This document shows positions 18,169 through 27,453 of a stretch of DNA of 64,000 nucleotides, one piece after another. Source of the DNA: Bin55 sp965116055. Its GTDB lineage: Bacteria; Pseudomonadota; Gammaproteobacteria; Pseudomonadales; Azotimanducaceae. The translations under genes and the position numbers were made by a program. Each line of letters starts with the position of its first letter. The first letter of the stretch is position 1. The notes beneath the pieces were generated by a model that was not told the DNA's origin, did no database searches, and was given only the letters and a program-made list of their open reading frames with translations. The stretch spans positions 2,976,001 through 3,040,000 of the forward strand of contig OZ220466.1 in NCBI GenBank assembly GCA_965116055.1, in the 5' to 3' direction.

Positions 18169-19467
18169 TCAGTCGCTTAAATAAGTTAGCTCGCCGCACC
18201 GAAAGGTAGCACGAACATCCTGACTCGAAAGGCGCAATCGCGCCGATGACCACGGTCGTTTCAACAGCATAAGATCCGCCGGCTGCTTCAATGCGATTTG
18301 AGGCGCGACAGAGAACATCGCTCTGGCATCTTCAGGTTCGATCGCTTCATGGGCACCGATTTCTACACCATTTCTCGTTAATCGATCCTTGGCTGCCCGC
18401 ATAGCCTGCCAAGGATCTGATTCACCGAATGGCGCGTCGGTCCCCCCGGTCAAAGGAACGCCTTCATCAACCAAAGATCGAAGTGGAAACAGTGTTTTTA
18501 AAACTGCCTCTTCGTTGTCTTTAAGGTATTGATCGCCGCGGGTAAGCAAAAAGTTTGGATTTGGTACAACTTTCAAATTAAGGCGCGCGATCTTGTGTAT
18601 GACTTGACGGGATAGTTCCGTCCCATGTTCGAGACGATCGCCTGTCATAGTGCCCACCTCATCCAAGGCGGCGACTGCAAACACGACCTCTACCGCCGAA
18701 ACACAGTGAATCGCGACCGGCCTCCCCTGTTTATGCGCAGCTTGAATGCGCTGACAGCATACGGTGAAGTCCGGTAGTTGATAGTCATCCAAAATGAGCT
18801 TCAAGTGACCCGATCCTAAACGCTCGCTACCCATCGCATAGACGTCTTGATAGGGGCAATGTTCCTGTAACCAGGCGGATGCGGCCATGTCGTTCGACGG
18901 CGTTGCATCAGTCACATGGGTTACCCCAAAACTCGCCAATTCCCGCGAAACCTCCCCCAAGGCCGATTCCAAGTCCTCAAGCGGCGGTATGCTCTTTATG
19001 AGTGTTTCGTCCTGTCGATACAGTTGCCCTTGTTTTTCCCGCGGTAAACCGATCGCCCGCGCTGCTAACGAATTCAAATACCATAGTCGTCCCGAGCGAT
19101 GTTGGATACGAACTGGACGACTGTTTTGCCATTGATCAATCGAAGTAGCCGTGAGATCACCAGCTACCGATTCGTGATAGCCAACACCGCGTATCCAATG
19201 ACGACCGGTCGCATGTTGCAATACGTGGCTTAGCTGCGCTGCATTTGCCACGGTTGGCGGGCCGCAAAAGACAGACCGGCGCGTCGCCGCCATGGCACGA
19301 AGATGTATATGGTCATCTCGTAGGCTAGGCAGAAGTGCACCGTCGCGAGCGTCAAGTATGGGTTCGTTCGGCAATCGACTTATGTCCTGGCCGATGTCAC
19401 TAATAACGCCATGTTGAAGGCGAATATCTCTTCGCACGCCATGCAATTCGGCATTCTGAATTAACAA
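18169..19467 (-). CDS. Amidohydrolase family 3 (YtcJ-like) protein
   Basis: Metal-dependent hydrolase, 432 residues. The N-terminal beta-sandwich (NAELHGVRRDIRLQHG) and the metal motif DDHIHL (about residue 52) are followed by AIHCVSAVEVVFA, RLEHGTELSRQVI, and the final TGGTDAPFGESDPW. A C-terminal strand segment (KQPADLMLLKRPW) closes the fold. The substrate is likely an amide or lactam. The start is TTG 19467. It diverges from the enoyl-CoA hydratase gene by 40 bases, suggesting joint regulation with the CoA pathway. Confidence 0.85.
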   Translation of the reverse strand: MLIQNAELHGVRRDIRLQHGVISDIGQDISRLPNEPILDARDGALLPSLRDDHIHLRAMAATRRSVFCGPPTVANAAQLSHVLQHATGRHWIRGVGYHESVAGDLTATSIDQWQNSRPVRIQHRSGRLWYLNSLAARAIGLPREKQGQLYRQDETLIKSIPPLEDLESALGEVSRELASFGVTHVTDATPSNDMAASAWLQEHCPYQDVYAMGSERLGSGHLKLILDDYQLPDFTVCCQRIQAAHKQGRPVAIHCVSAVEVVFAVAALDEVGTMTGDRLEHGTELSRQVIHKIARLNLKVVPNPNFLLTRGDQYLKDNEEAVLKTLFPLRSLVDEGVPLTGGTDAPFGESDPWQAMRAAKDRLTRNGVEIGAHEAIEPEDARAMFSVAPQIALKQPADLMLLKRPWSSARLRLSSQDVRATFRCGELTYLSD

Positions 19468-19507
19468 GGCAACACCTACCCCTTAAGTGTTTCGCATCGC
19501 GTTAATA

Positions 19508-20503
19508 ATGCACTATTTCCACATCGCAAAAGCGTTCGACGCCCTGCATTTCGTCACTCTATCTGCAAAAGAATTACTGACACGCTTGCAGTCCCCAGCG
19601 ACGGCCGAAGAGCTCAGTCCTGTCGCGGGCGTGTACGCTGTGGTCGTACATGACCCATTGAGCGACAGTGCCTCGTTGCGCCCTGCATGCCCTGTCATTG
19701 CAGTAGAAGAACACACCGATTCGGACTTGGTTGATATCCAACTTGAAAAAGGACAATCGTTGGACGGCCTGCTTAAGTGTATTGAGCGCAGCCCCATCGC
19801 CGCGGCAACACTAGTCCAATTGACGCGAGTCAACATCCACAACTCAGTTGAGGATGCACTATGCACGGAATCGCTCGCGTTTTCGGCGTTGCAACACAGC
19901 CAACAATTCGAGTCGTGGCTTGCCACAGACAAACCTTTAAATACGAAACGATTCGCATCCGAGCCAATTCTCGTTGAACGTCGCGGCAGCAAGCTAACGC
20001 TAACGCTTAACCGACCGGAGAATCGAAATGCTTGGTCGACCCCGATGCGCGACGCTCTCGCTGAGAATTTACAGTACGCGATGGCCGATGCATCGGTACT
20101 GCACATTGAGCTTCAGGCGAATGGGCCGGCTTTCGGCGCAGGCGGCGATCTGACGGAGTTCGGTTCTGCACGGGATGCCGGCATGGCCCATATCGTGCGA
20201 CAAACTCGCAGCCCGGCGCGCTTGATGCATCTATTGCGAGACCGAATCACTGCATTCCTGCACGGCGCTTGCGTTGGCGCTGGCATAGAACTACCCGCAT
20301 TTGCCGCTCGTGTGTATGCTCAACGGGATGCATTCTTCGCCCTACCAGAGGTATCGCTCGGCTTGATTCCCGGGGCCGGTGGCACCGCCAGCATCTTGCA
20401 TCGCATCGGACGCCGGCGTTTCAATTACATCGCATTGTCCGGTGAGCGCATTGATGTGGATACGGCGCTACGCTGGCGGTTGATCGACGATATTTTGGAT
20501 TAA
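19508..20503 (+). CDS. Enoyl-CoA hydratase/isomerase family protein with N-terminal extension
   Basis: The crotonase fold begins near residue 155: LTLTLNRPENRNAWSTPMRDAL, then GPAFGAGGDLTEFG (oxyanion hole), HGACVGAGIELPAF and FALPEVSLGLIPGAGGT with the usual catalytic acidic position. The first ~150 residues are an extension, partly resembling a degenerate crotonase half (LVQLTRV, ESLAFSALQ). I use ATG 19508; GTG 19487 is in frame. It is the first gene of a three-gene unit with two CoA-transferases, so it probably acts on the CoA thioester they produce. Confidence 0.82.
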   Translation: MHYFHIAKAFDALHFVTLSAKELLTRLQSPATAEELSPVAGVYAVVVHDPLSDSASLRPACPVIAVEEHTDSDLVDIQLEKGQSLDGLLKCIERSPIAAATLVQLTRVNIHNSVEDALCTESLAFSALQHSQQFESWLATDKPLNTKRFASEPILVERRGSKLTLTLNRPENRNAWSTPMRDALAENLQYAMADASVLHIELQANGPAFGAGGDLTEFGSARDAGMAHIVRQTRSPARLMHLLRDRITAFLHGACVGAGIELPAFAARVYAQRDAFFALPEVSLGLIPGAGGTASILHRIGRRRFNYIALSGERIDVDTALRWRLIDDILD

Positions 20504-20507
20504 CGAC

Positions 20508-21554
20508 ATGTTTCAACCCAAACGACGCACGAGAGTCCTCGAAGTGGGCAATTACGCGGCCGGCTATGCCGGAAAGTTGTTCGCGCATGCCGGTTACGAT
20601 GTCGTGCGCGTCGAGATGGAACGGCGCAAGGCGTGTTGGGTTTCAGCACACGCCATGGACTTTTTTTTACACTGCGACAAACGTCGCATCGAAACCGCAA
20701 ACGGCGATTTGCTCGCCGAGCTCGCAAAAGAAGCGGATATTGCGATCGTTGATGGGGAAACGGCCGACGAGATTCAAGCGCTGGGATTCAAAGACTGGGA
20801 TACCAAAATCAAAGTCGCCATAACTCCATTTGGCCTCACCGGTCCAGATCGCAACCGCGCCGCGACGAACGCCACAATTTTGGCACTAGGGGGATATACC
20901 AATCTGATGGGCGATTCTGATCGTGAACCCTTAACAATGCCTGGTCACTACGTCGACTTTCAGAGCGGGGGTTACGCATATACCGCTGCCTGCGCTTGTT
21001 TGCTCGGTGAACGGCAGGACACGATCGATATCGGGATGCTCGAAGTGATCATGTCGCTCAGCCAGTTCACAACTGTCATGTGGACTTGCATGCAAACGGT
21101 ACGCTCACGCCATGGTAACGATTTTTGGTCTGTCGTGCCTACAAATCTCTTCCGCTGTGGGGACGGCTGGGTCTATATCAACATTGTGCCTGGCTTCTGG
21201 GATGAATTCACGATCTTTCTCGGCAGACCAGAGTTGACGTTGGACCAACGCTTTCGCACGAACAACCAGCGGATGGCAAATCGAGACACACTTCACGAAA
21301 TCATCGCTGGGGTGTTGATTCACTGGACCAGAAGCGACATTCAACAACGGGCCGAAACGGCACGTATTCCGCTGGGTGCAAGACTGACGTTTCCCGAAGT
21401 TCTGGATGACCCTCATTTAAGGGAGCGAGATGTCTGGCAGCCAATCCATCAAAAAAATACAACCGTGATGTCGCCACGCCCACCTTTTGTGATGCAAGGA
21501 TTCGGACAGCGTCAATTGACGCCGAACGACTGCAACCGTACAGACGATGGCTAG
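20508..21554 (+). CDS. CaiB/BaiF (family III) CoA-transferase
   Basis: Family III CoA-transferase moving CoA between carboxylates through a mixed anhydride on an aspartate. The opening RVLEVGNYAAGYAGKLFAHAGYDVVRVE is a Rossmann-like start; the likely catalytic Asp is in GHYVDFQSG. At 348 residues it is a little short, and its first strand is less canonical than in the next gene. It starts five bases after the hydratase stop and overlaps the next gene by eight bases, so the two transferases may form a hetero-oligomer. Confidence 0.87.
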   Translation: MFQPKRRTRVLEVGNYAAGYAGKLFAHAGYDVVRVEMERRKACWVSAHAMDFFLHCDKRRIETANGDLLAELAKEADIAIVDGETADEIQALGFKDWDTKIKVAITPFGLTGPDRNRAATNATILALGGYTNLMGDSDREPLTMPGHYVDFQSGGYAYTAACACLLGERQDTIDIGMLEVIMSLSQFTTVMWTCMQTVRSRHGNDFWSVVPTNLFRCGDGWVYINIVPGFWDEFTIFLGRPELTLDQRFRTNNQRMANRDTLHEIIAGVLIHWTRSDIQQRAETARIPLGARLTFPEVLDDPHLRERDVWQPIHQKNTTVMSPRPPFVMQGFGQRQLTPNDCNRTDDG

Positions 21555-22770
21555 AGGTCCTCTTGCGGGCGTACGCATTCTTGACCTGACACATGTCTGG
21601 GCTGGCCCACTTGCGACGCGCATTCTCGGCGATCTAGGTGCGGAGGTCTTAAAAGTTGAACCCCCTATGGGACGCGGACCGCAGGTCTATCCTGCCGTCC
21701 CTTTAAGTGGCTTTATAGGGGGTGAGGCCGGAGACGAACCATGGAACGTCAATGCGGTATTCGTCAAACTCATGCGAAATAAAAAAAGTCTCGCAATTGA
21801 CTTGAAAACCGATGAAGGGCATCAAGCCTTCCTTGATCTCGTTTCCATCAGTGATGTCGTGATTGAGAACTTTTCCGCGCGAGCCATGGCGGGATTAAGG
21901 CTTGATTACCCGCACCTCAAGCAAGCTAATCCGAAAATCATTCATGTCGCGATGCCCGGCTACGGTTTATCGGGTCCATACCGCAACCGAGTCGCATTTG
22001 GACCAACTGTCGAACCAATGTCTGGATTGACGTCGGTTATGGGCTACAGCGCAAAAGAGCCGCGCGCTACGGCTATGGCGATGCCGGATCCAACCGCCGC
22101 TGTCAGTGCAACCGTGGCTGTGCTAACGGCACTGCACGAACGGGAACAAACAGAAGAAGGCGGTCTCGTAGAAATGTCGCTTCATGAATCGGCCGTCTCG
22201 TTTAGTGGACCATGGCTCATTGACACGCAACTTGGCAATGTACCTGTGCCCATAGGCAACCGCCATCCGCAGATGGCGCCACACGGTGTCTATCCATGCC
22301 GGGGAGATGACCATTGGTTAGCGATCGGCTGTCGTAATGACCTTGAATTTCAAACTTTGTGCCGCGTTGCGCAGCTACCGTTCGACAGCCACTGGTGCCT
22401 TGATCAACGCCTTGAACGACACCGTGCCATTGACGAAGCCCTGATCGCTTGGACTAGAACACAGTTACCTCACATCGCTGAAAGAAAATTAGCCGATGCT
22501 GGCATTCCTGCGGGGTCGGTACTAGCCACTGAGGGTATGCTCGCAAATCTTCAAAGCATCGCACGCGGCTTTTTTGTACCTTTGGAACAAGGTACACCCA
22601 TGCCTGGTAATCCAATCAAAATGTCCGCAATATCTAGCGACGACTGGACACCTTGTCCTAAACTAGGTGAACACAACGAAGAAGTACTGAAGGATTGGCT
22701 TGATTACGAAGAAGATCGGATTGCGGATCTCTACGCAACTGGCGTGATAGTGGACCGACCACCAAGATAG
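21547..22770 (+). CDS. CaiB/BaiF (family III) CoA-transferase
   Basis: Second family III CoA-transferase, 407 residues. Textbook features: GVRILDLTHVWAGPLATRILGDLGAEVLKVEPP, NKKSLAIDLKTDEG, VVIENFSARAMAGL, HVAMPGYGLSGP, and the catalytic Asp in AMPDPTAAV. The C-terminal half has the usual RHRAIDEAL-like and ERKLADAGIPAG segments. It closes the hydratase-transferase-transferase unit. The substrate is likely a carboxylic acid released by the divergent amidohydrolase, which is inference. Confidence 0.92.
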   Translation: MARGPLAGVRILDLTHVWAGPLATRILGDLGAEVLKVEPPMGRGPQVYPAVPLSGFIGGEAGDEPWNVNAVFVKLMRNKKSLAIDLKTDEGHQAFLDLVSISDVVIENFSARAMAGLRLDYPHLKQANPKIIHVAMPGYGLSGPYRNRVAFGPTVEPMSGLTSVMGYSAKEPRATAMAMPDPTAAVSATVAVLTALHEREQTEEGGLVEMSLHESAVSFSGPWLIDTQLGNVPVPIGNRHPQMAPHGVYPCRGDDHWLAIGCRNDLEFQTLCRVAQLPFDSHWCLDQRLERHRAIDEALIAWTRTQLPHIAERKLADAGIPAGSVLATEGMLANLQSIARGFFVPLEQGTPMPGNPIKMSAISSDDWTPCPKLGEHNEEVLKDWLDYEEDRIADLYATGVIVDRPPR

Positions 22771-23097
22771 TTATTGATTACGATAGTTCGCACAGGTCAG
22801 TATTCGGTAGACCGTCCGAATGTTCGCATCTGGCAGGTGCCATGCCATACTTAGTGATGTCACGGACATGGCTCGTAAACTGTATGACGATTGTGTAACA
22901 CATGTAGTTCTGAAGAAGGCTGCTGAAGCATATTAGCCGTTGCAGCAAGCTTCGTTGCCGTAAGTAGTATATTTAATAGGGTGGTAATACCTAAGCTAGT
23001 AGTAGGGTCGAAAAGAACGGCTCTAATAAGTGGTGCCTGTGGCTTACTTGCTATGGGCTACACTGCCCATACTTTTGATGAAATATGTGACTTATAA
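22771..23097. other. Intergenic, A+T-rich, with one tiny open frame
   Basis: G+C falls after the CoA-transferase gene. No recognised gene is present. A 38-codon frame occupies 22981-23097 and is listed separately. The rest shows no repeat or promoter I can support. Confidence 0.5.
22981..23097 (+). CDS. Possible 38-residue leader or small protein
   Basis: The frame begins at GTG 22981 and its stop (TAA) abuts the ATG of the next gene with no gap. The product is basic at the start, then hydrophobic (LISGACGLLAMGY). The frame is open upstream for another 19 codons without a start. No Shine-Dalgarno is seen, so this is a weak call supported mainly by its contact with the next gene. Confidence 0.25.
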   Translation: MVIPKLVVGSKRTALISGACGLLAMGYTAHTFDEICDL

Positions 23098-23415
23098 ATG
23101 AGGATCCGATTAACAAAGAAAGCGATTCCCCAAGAGAATCCGGGTTTGGGCGTGATCCATACAAAAGAGGATCTGGAACACTTTGCGAACACTGGGAAAC
23201 TATCGCCAGCGGACAAAAAAATTTTCGGCTTTCGCGTGGTGTTTAAGCGTTTAAGATATCTTGGGCATTCATACCTAATAGGGGCATGGACTTATTTTTC
23301 GGTTACGTATCTCTTTTCATATCTGTTCCACGATACGCTAATATCGTTAGATAGCCTTCTCTTAATGAGCCTTTTTATAGGAGCTATCTTGCTATATATC
23401 GATTACGACGAGTGA
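23098..23415 (+). CDS. Small membrane protein of unknown function
   Basis: A 105-residue protein with a soluble N-terminal third (NPGLGVIHTKEDLEHFANTG), a basic segment (FRVVFKRLRYLGH), then two hydrophobic helices (about 58-75 and 82-100) ending in DYDE. Codon use is A+T-rich like its small neighbours. The ribosome site is poor. I recognise no family. A strong hairpin follows its stop at 23429-23472. Confidence 0.5.
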   Translation: MRIRLTKKAIPQENPGLGVIHTKEDLEHFANTGKLSPADKKIFGFRVVFKRLRYLGHSYLIGAWTYFSVTYLFSYLFHDTLISLDSLLLMSLFIGAILLYIDYDE

Positions 23416-23428
23416 AATTCCCAAATAC

Positions 23429-23472
23429 CCAGAGCGCACCAGGAAGCCTATTGCTGGATTCCTAGTGCGCTG
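23429..23472. terminator. Bidirectional hairpin terminator between convergent small genes
   Basis: CCAGAGCGCACCAGGAA pairs with TTCCTAGTGCGCTGG as a long stem with one bulge and a mismatch around a short loop. It lies 13 bases past the stop of the plus-strand gene and 27 bases past the stop of the minus-strand 47-residue gene, so it can serve both. Confidence 0.65.
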
Positions 23473-23499
23473 GTATCTTCTCAATTGATTATGGCGAAT

Positions 23500-23643
23500 C
23501 TAATGTGCCTTTTTCTGCGTTTTGTTTTCGCGCTGTTGCTTCATAATTCGATAGATTCTAATTTGAAGAACGCTAGCTATAGATACCATTACTAGAGTAA
23601 ACACCCACAGAAACATAGGATTTTCAGCTAAGAATGTCCACAT
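23500..23643 (-). CDS. Tiny membrane protein (47 residues)
   Basis: The frame starts at ATG 23643 with GGAG ten bases upstream. The product has one hydrophobic helix (FLWVFTLVMVSIASVL) followed by a strongly basic tail rich in Arg, Lys and Gln, a layout typical of single-pass small proteins with the tail in the cytoplasm. It ends facing a hairpin terminator. No family is recognised; the ribosome site, composition and terminator support a real gene. Confidence 0.45.
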   Translation of the reverse strand: MWTFLAENPMFLWVFTLVMVSIASVLQIRIYRIMKQQRENKTQKKAH

Positions 23644-23785
23644 GATTTCAATTCTCCAACTCTGCAATCATGCAATATGCAACAACTAACAAAACAAAGC
23701 CGCATCTTGTGTTGCGGGTTATACGGTATCGGTTCAAGGGACACGAGAAATCTCGGAACAATGTGAGAATTCGTAAAAAATAGCC

Positions 23786-24031
23786 ATGAACGAAGAAGAA
23801 CAATCAGTACAAGGAAAGTACAGCTGGAAAAATTATGTCTTGACTGTTTTATCTATCTTTGTTTTATTCATCTCCTTTGATGCTATCTATTTCAATGAGG
23901 ATTACTTTTACGGGTTTTGTGCGTTTCTATCGTCCAGTCACGGATTGCGCTACGCTGACAGTGTAGGATTAATCGTATCAATATTCAAGGGACATCACCA
24001 GAAAGTAGACGATAATAGTTCATTGCAATGA
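23786..24031 (+). CDS. Small membrane protein of unknown function
   Basis: An 81-residue protein: polar acidic start (MNEEEQSVQGKYSW), one hydrophobic helix (YVLTVLSIFVLFISF), an aromatic loop and a second weaker hydrophobic stretch (GLIVSIF), then a polar tail. The start has only a weak ribosome site. Composition matches the other A+T-rich small genes here. Function unknown. Confidence 0.45.
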   Translation: MNEEEQSVQGKYSWKNYVLTVLSIFVLFISFDAIYFNEDYFYGFCAFLSSSHGLRYADSVGLIVSIFKGHHQKVDDNSSLQ

Positions 24032-24422
24032 ACTTCCTAGGAACCTACGACGTGGAAGCTCTCTTGGGAAACAATCAGACAGATATATCTATTTAGTGGC
24101 GATAATTGGGATGTATGATCTACATATTGGCGAAATTATGATTTGTTATCCTACTGGCCACATACCAAATGGTTCGGCGGTGCAAACTCCTAGAAGACTT
24201 CAATTGCTCCTAAATAGCGCATAGCACGAAAAAGTACCCTTCCCATTCAGGAAGGTGGTGATTTTTAAATCACTGACAGCAACGAGTAACTCCGACATCA
24301 ACTCCTGGATCCTATGCCGAGCTTGAAGCAACTCTCGGCGAGGTCTTCAACCTTCTCAACTAGACACTACACTTTTCCTGATCTCATGCCGTCGCCATGC
24401 GCGACACGATCTCAAGATGACA
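24032..24422. other. Intergenic region between small genes and the TRAP operon
   Basis: No gene found. It contains the hairpin proposed as the TRAP operon terminator (24229-24255), a neighbouring palindrome GTGATTTTTAAATCAC at 24258-24273, and a weaker hairpin near 24313-24337 (GCCGAG/CTCGGC). Confidence 0.5.
24229..24255 (-). terminator. Putative terminator of the TRAP operon
   Basis: Read on the minus strand, CCTTCC pairs with GGAAGG around a six-base loop, followed within a few bases by a run of five T. It lies about 170 bases past the dctM stop, rather far but with no other gene between. Confidence 0.45.
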
Positions 24423-25772
24423 TCAATGTGCCTGCGCCGGTAGCCAGGTCACAATGCTGACGAAGTAGAAAATCAAGCTCAATCCAAGTAATTGCAGCAA
24501 GATGAAAGGACCTACGCCTCGGTAGATCGTTGTTGCTTGGAGATCGGGCGGCGCAGCTCCTTTTAGGTAAAAAATTGCGAATCCAACGGGCGGCGTTAGA
24601 AAACTTGTCTGCAAACACACTGCAAACAGCACAGTGAACCATACCGGATCGAATCCAAGCGATACGACGACCGGGGCGACCAACGGCAAAATAATGAGTG
24701 TCAATTCAATCCAGTCAAGGAAAAAACCTAGCAGGAAGGTACAAAACAGAATGGTGATCACGACGCCCGTTGGGCCGAACGGTAGATTCAATAATGTCTG
24801 CTCAATCAGCTCGTCTCCACCAAGGCCACGTAAGACCAACGAAAACGCGGTGGCACCGATCAAGATGGCAAAAATAAAGGCAGTGGTTTTTGTGGTCTCG
24901 GTTAAGACATCTTTAAAAACAGGTAGGTTAAGTTGCTTTTTCCACAAGGCTAACAACAAAGCGCCGAGAGCACCCACGCCTGCGGCTTCAGTTGGCGTCG
25001 CCACCCCAAAGAATATGCTGCCGAGCACGCCCAGTATCAACGCGGCCGGCGGCAGAATCGCAAGTAAAAGCTTTCGTAACTCGCTTAGATCGAATACGGT
25101 TCCGTCGACTAGCTTCGGCACAAGCTTCGGCTTAACTAACCCCAAAGCTACGATGTACAGGACATAGAGCGATCCAAGTAGTAAACCTGGAAAAAACGCG
25201 CCCAAGAACAAATCGCCCACAGGCATCGCCATCCGGTCGGCCATCAATACGAGCATGATGCTTGGCGGGATCAAAATACCCAAAGTCCCAACTGCGCAAA
25301 CTGTGCCAGAAGCCAGCATAGGCGCATAACCTTGCTTCAGCATCGCAGGTAGACCAAGCAGTGCAAGCAAAACGACCGATGCTCCAATAATCCCCGTCGT
25401 TGCCGCGAGTAGCACGCCAATCAACACCACGGAAATCGCAAGCCCGCCCGATACGCGACGAAAGAGTTTCGCAAAACTCGTCATTAATTCATTTGCGATA
25501 CCTGAACGGTCAAGCAGCAGCCCCATAAATATGAACATAGGCAGTGCGACCATGACCCAGTTTTCCATGACGGCCCAGACGCGATCTACCGTGATTGATG
25601 TATAGAGCCAATCGACGCCAGTGGTGATACCTAAGTCAATGTCCGCGATGATCGCAATGCACGTGAACAGTACTGCGAGACCAGCAAGAATCCAGGCTAC
25701 GGGAAAACCCGAGAAGACCAACAAAATGAAGGCCGCAAACATGGCCAACGCGAGTATTTCGTTAAGCGCCAC
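24423..25772 (-). CDS. dctM: TRAP transporter large permease subunit (DctM type)
   Basis: A 449-residue inner-membrane protein with about twelve hydrophobic segments. Family features: FSGFPVAWILAGLAVLF at the start, MVALPMFIFMGLLLDRSGIA, LIGVLLAATTGIIGASVVLLALLGLPAML, GTLGILIPPSIMLV, and ATPTEAAGVGALGALLLA. It is the Na+-driven permease of a periplasmic-binding-protein-dependent system. It overlaps dctQ by 11 bases. The last ~45 residues are specific to this protein. Confidence 0.94.
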   Translation of the reverse strand: MALNEILALAMFAAFILLVFSGFPVAWILAGLAVLFTCIAIIADIDLGITTGVDWLYTSITVDRVWAVMENWVMVALPMFIFMGLLLDRSGIANELMTSFAKLFRRVSGGLAISVVLIGVLLAATTGIIGASVVLLALLGLPAMLKQGYAPMLASGTVCAVGTLGILIPPSIMLVLMADRMAMPVGDLFLGAFFPGLLLGSLYVLYIVALGLVKPKLVPKLVDGTVFDLSELRKLLLAILPPAALILGVLGSIFFGVATPTEAAGVGALGALLLALWKKQLNLPVFKDVLTETTKTTAFIFAILIGATAFSLVLRGLGGDELIEQTLLNLPFGPTGVVITILFCTFLLGFFLDWIELTLIILPLVAPVVVSLGFDPVWFTVLFAVCLQTSFLTPPVGFAIFYLKGAAPPDLQATTIYRGVGPFILLQLLGLSLIFYFVSIVTWLPAQAH

Positions 25773-26277
25773 GGGGGAATAAACCAGCCCATATGCGCGA
25801 AAGCCGCGAGAGCGCGGCTAGCAACAATAATGCGAATCCAGCGACCAGGAAGGCCTTGATGAACCACCGATAGGGCAACCCGCCTGGCGATGCGGAGATT
25901 TCGCCAATCTCAAAGCTATAAAGGAAAAAATCCCACCCAAACCAAAGCATGACGATACAAAAGGGGATGACGAAAACCAATATGCCGTGAAAATCGATCC
26001 ACCATTGCACCCGCCGTGGCCAACGTTCATGAAACACATCCACCCGGATATGCGCGTCCGTGACTAGAGCCCACCCGATCGTAGACATAAAACCCATGGC
26101 ATACAGGTGCCATTGCAGTTCCTCAAACTCAATACGACCTTGATCGAACAGATAACGAGCCGCCACATTAATCGCAATGACAGCCATGAGCAGGATCCAA
26201 ATGATCGACACCCCTTGCGCGATAAGTGTCAACATGCCGTCTATAGATCTTGATAGACGCGTGCTCGGTAGATCCAT
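25762..26277 (-). CDS. dctQ: TRAP transporter small permease subunit (DctQ type)
   Basis: A 171-residue protein with four hydrophobic helices, matching DctQ-type scaffolds: RYLFDQGRIEFEELQWHLYAMGFMSTIGWALVTDAHIRVDVFHERWPRR is recognisable (read in parts). It assists the large subunit. ATG 26277 directly follows the dctP stop. This subclass, with EELQWHLY, usually belongs to mannitol/chloroaromatic-type TRAP systems. Confidence 0.92.
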   Translation of the reverse strand: MDLPSTRLSRSIDGMLTLIAQGVSIIWILLMAVIAINVAARYLFDQGRIEFEELQWHLYAMGFMSTIGWALVTDAHIRVDVFHERWPRRVQWWIDFHGILVFVIPFCIVMLWFGWDFFLYSFEIGEISASPGGLPYRWFIKAFLVAGFALLLLAALSRLSRIWAGLFPRGA

Positions 26278-27432
26278 TCAGAAATCGCGTGGCAGGTACG
26301 CGTATTTCTTCCAGTGCGAGTAGCTGGCGTGAAAAGCCAGCTGAGACTCGTAAATGCGCCGGAAGTCCTCATCATTCGCCGCTTCTTCCGCCATCACTTC
26401 ATCAGTAAGCCGCTTCAGTTCCCGCAAGACCGACTCCGGGAGGTAGTTGGCAGTGACGCCTTTCGACGCGAAATTAGCGATGATCGGGCCTTGTATGGCT
26501 TCGGCTTTAGCTAGATTTCGAGTTACGCCTGCGGTGCATGCAGTCTCAAGAATGGACTGTTGCTGGGCGGTTAAGCGTTGCCACTGATCCATATTTATCG
26601 TCAAGTGGACCGCGGTGAATACTTGATGCCAACCGGGAAAGTAGTTGAGCTTTGCAACACGATCGAAACCTAGCGCTTGATCAACATTCGGTAAGGAATA
26701 CTCGGTTGCATCAATCGCGCCTTTCTCAAGCGCTTGAAATATCTCTGCCCCTGGAAGCATGGTGACCGACGCGCCAGCACGCTCAATAACCTTGCCGCCG
26801 AGCCCCGCAAAACGAATTTTCAATCCACGCAGATCGTCAAGCGAAGCGATTGGCTCTCGAAACCACCCGGCGGTTTCAGGACCGATCAGACCGCACAACA
26901 GAATGTGCACGCCATCCTTTGCGTACAGGGCGGTGGCCAACTCTGCTCCACCACCTTCGTACCACCACGATGAGAACTCCCACGGTTCCAAGCCGAAAGG
27001 TACTGCGCCCAAAAGCGGTGACGCGGGTATTTTGCCTTGATCGTAGCCAAGCCAGGTATAGCCAGCCGGAATCTTGCCTTCGCGTACTGCATCCACAATT
27101 TGAAACTCAGGGACGATCTCCTTCGGTTCCGCAATCAAAAACTCAAATGCACCGTTTGAAAGAGCTTGTACCAACCCCGACACATAAATAATGTTGTCGC
27201 CGAGGACTTCTAAGCTCGTTGGAAACGAAACGGGAATCCGCCATTGCTTTACTTCGGACTGAGCAATCGTCGTACCGTGGCTTGAGGCATCGGGTGCGCC
27301 ATCGGACGGCGCATACCAAAGCGGGAAACGAACGACAAGCGCAAGCACTAGTCCGATGCCAAAGGCTACTAATGCAAGAAGTGCCGCTTCACGTCGATTC
27401 AATCGGTCGTACCTCCAAAATTTCCAAACCAC
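26278..27432 (-). CDS. dctP: TRAP transporter substrate-binding protein (DctP/TakP-like)
   Basis: Extracytoplasmic solute receptor, 384 residues. The N-terminus has a basic start and one hydrophobic helix (ALLALVAFGIGLVLALVV), so it is exported and may stay anchored. The binding-protein core contains WRIPVSFPTSLEVLGD, a WWYEGGG motif, DLRGLKIRFAGLGGKVIERAGASV, LEKGAIDATEYSLPN and KLNYFPGWHQ. The Arg in KIRFAG typically binds the ligand carboxylate, so organic acids (2-oxo acids or aromatic acids) are likely. It is first in the operon and diverges from the P450 gene. Confidence 0.92.
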   Translation of the reverse strand: MVWKFWRYDRLNRREAALLALVAFGIGLVLALVVRFPLWYAPSDGAPDASSHGTTIAQSEVKQWRIPVSFPTSLEVLGDNIIYVSGLVQALSNGAFEFLIAEPKEIVPEFQIVDAVREGKIPAGYTWLGYDQGKIPASPLLGAVPFGLEPWEFSSWWYEGGGAELATALYAKDGVHILLCGLIGPETAGWFREPIASLDDLRGLKIRFAGLGGKVIERAGASVTMLPGAEIFQALEKGAIDATEYSLPNVDQALGFDRVAKLNYFPGWHQVFTAVHLTINMDQWQRLTAQQQSILETACTAGVTRNLAKAEAIQGPIIANFASKGVTANYLPESVLRELKRLTDEVMAEEAANDEDFRRIYESQLAFHASYSHWKKYAYLPRDF

Positions 27433-27453
27433 AAAGATTTGCGTTGAGCCATC

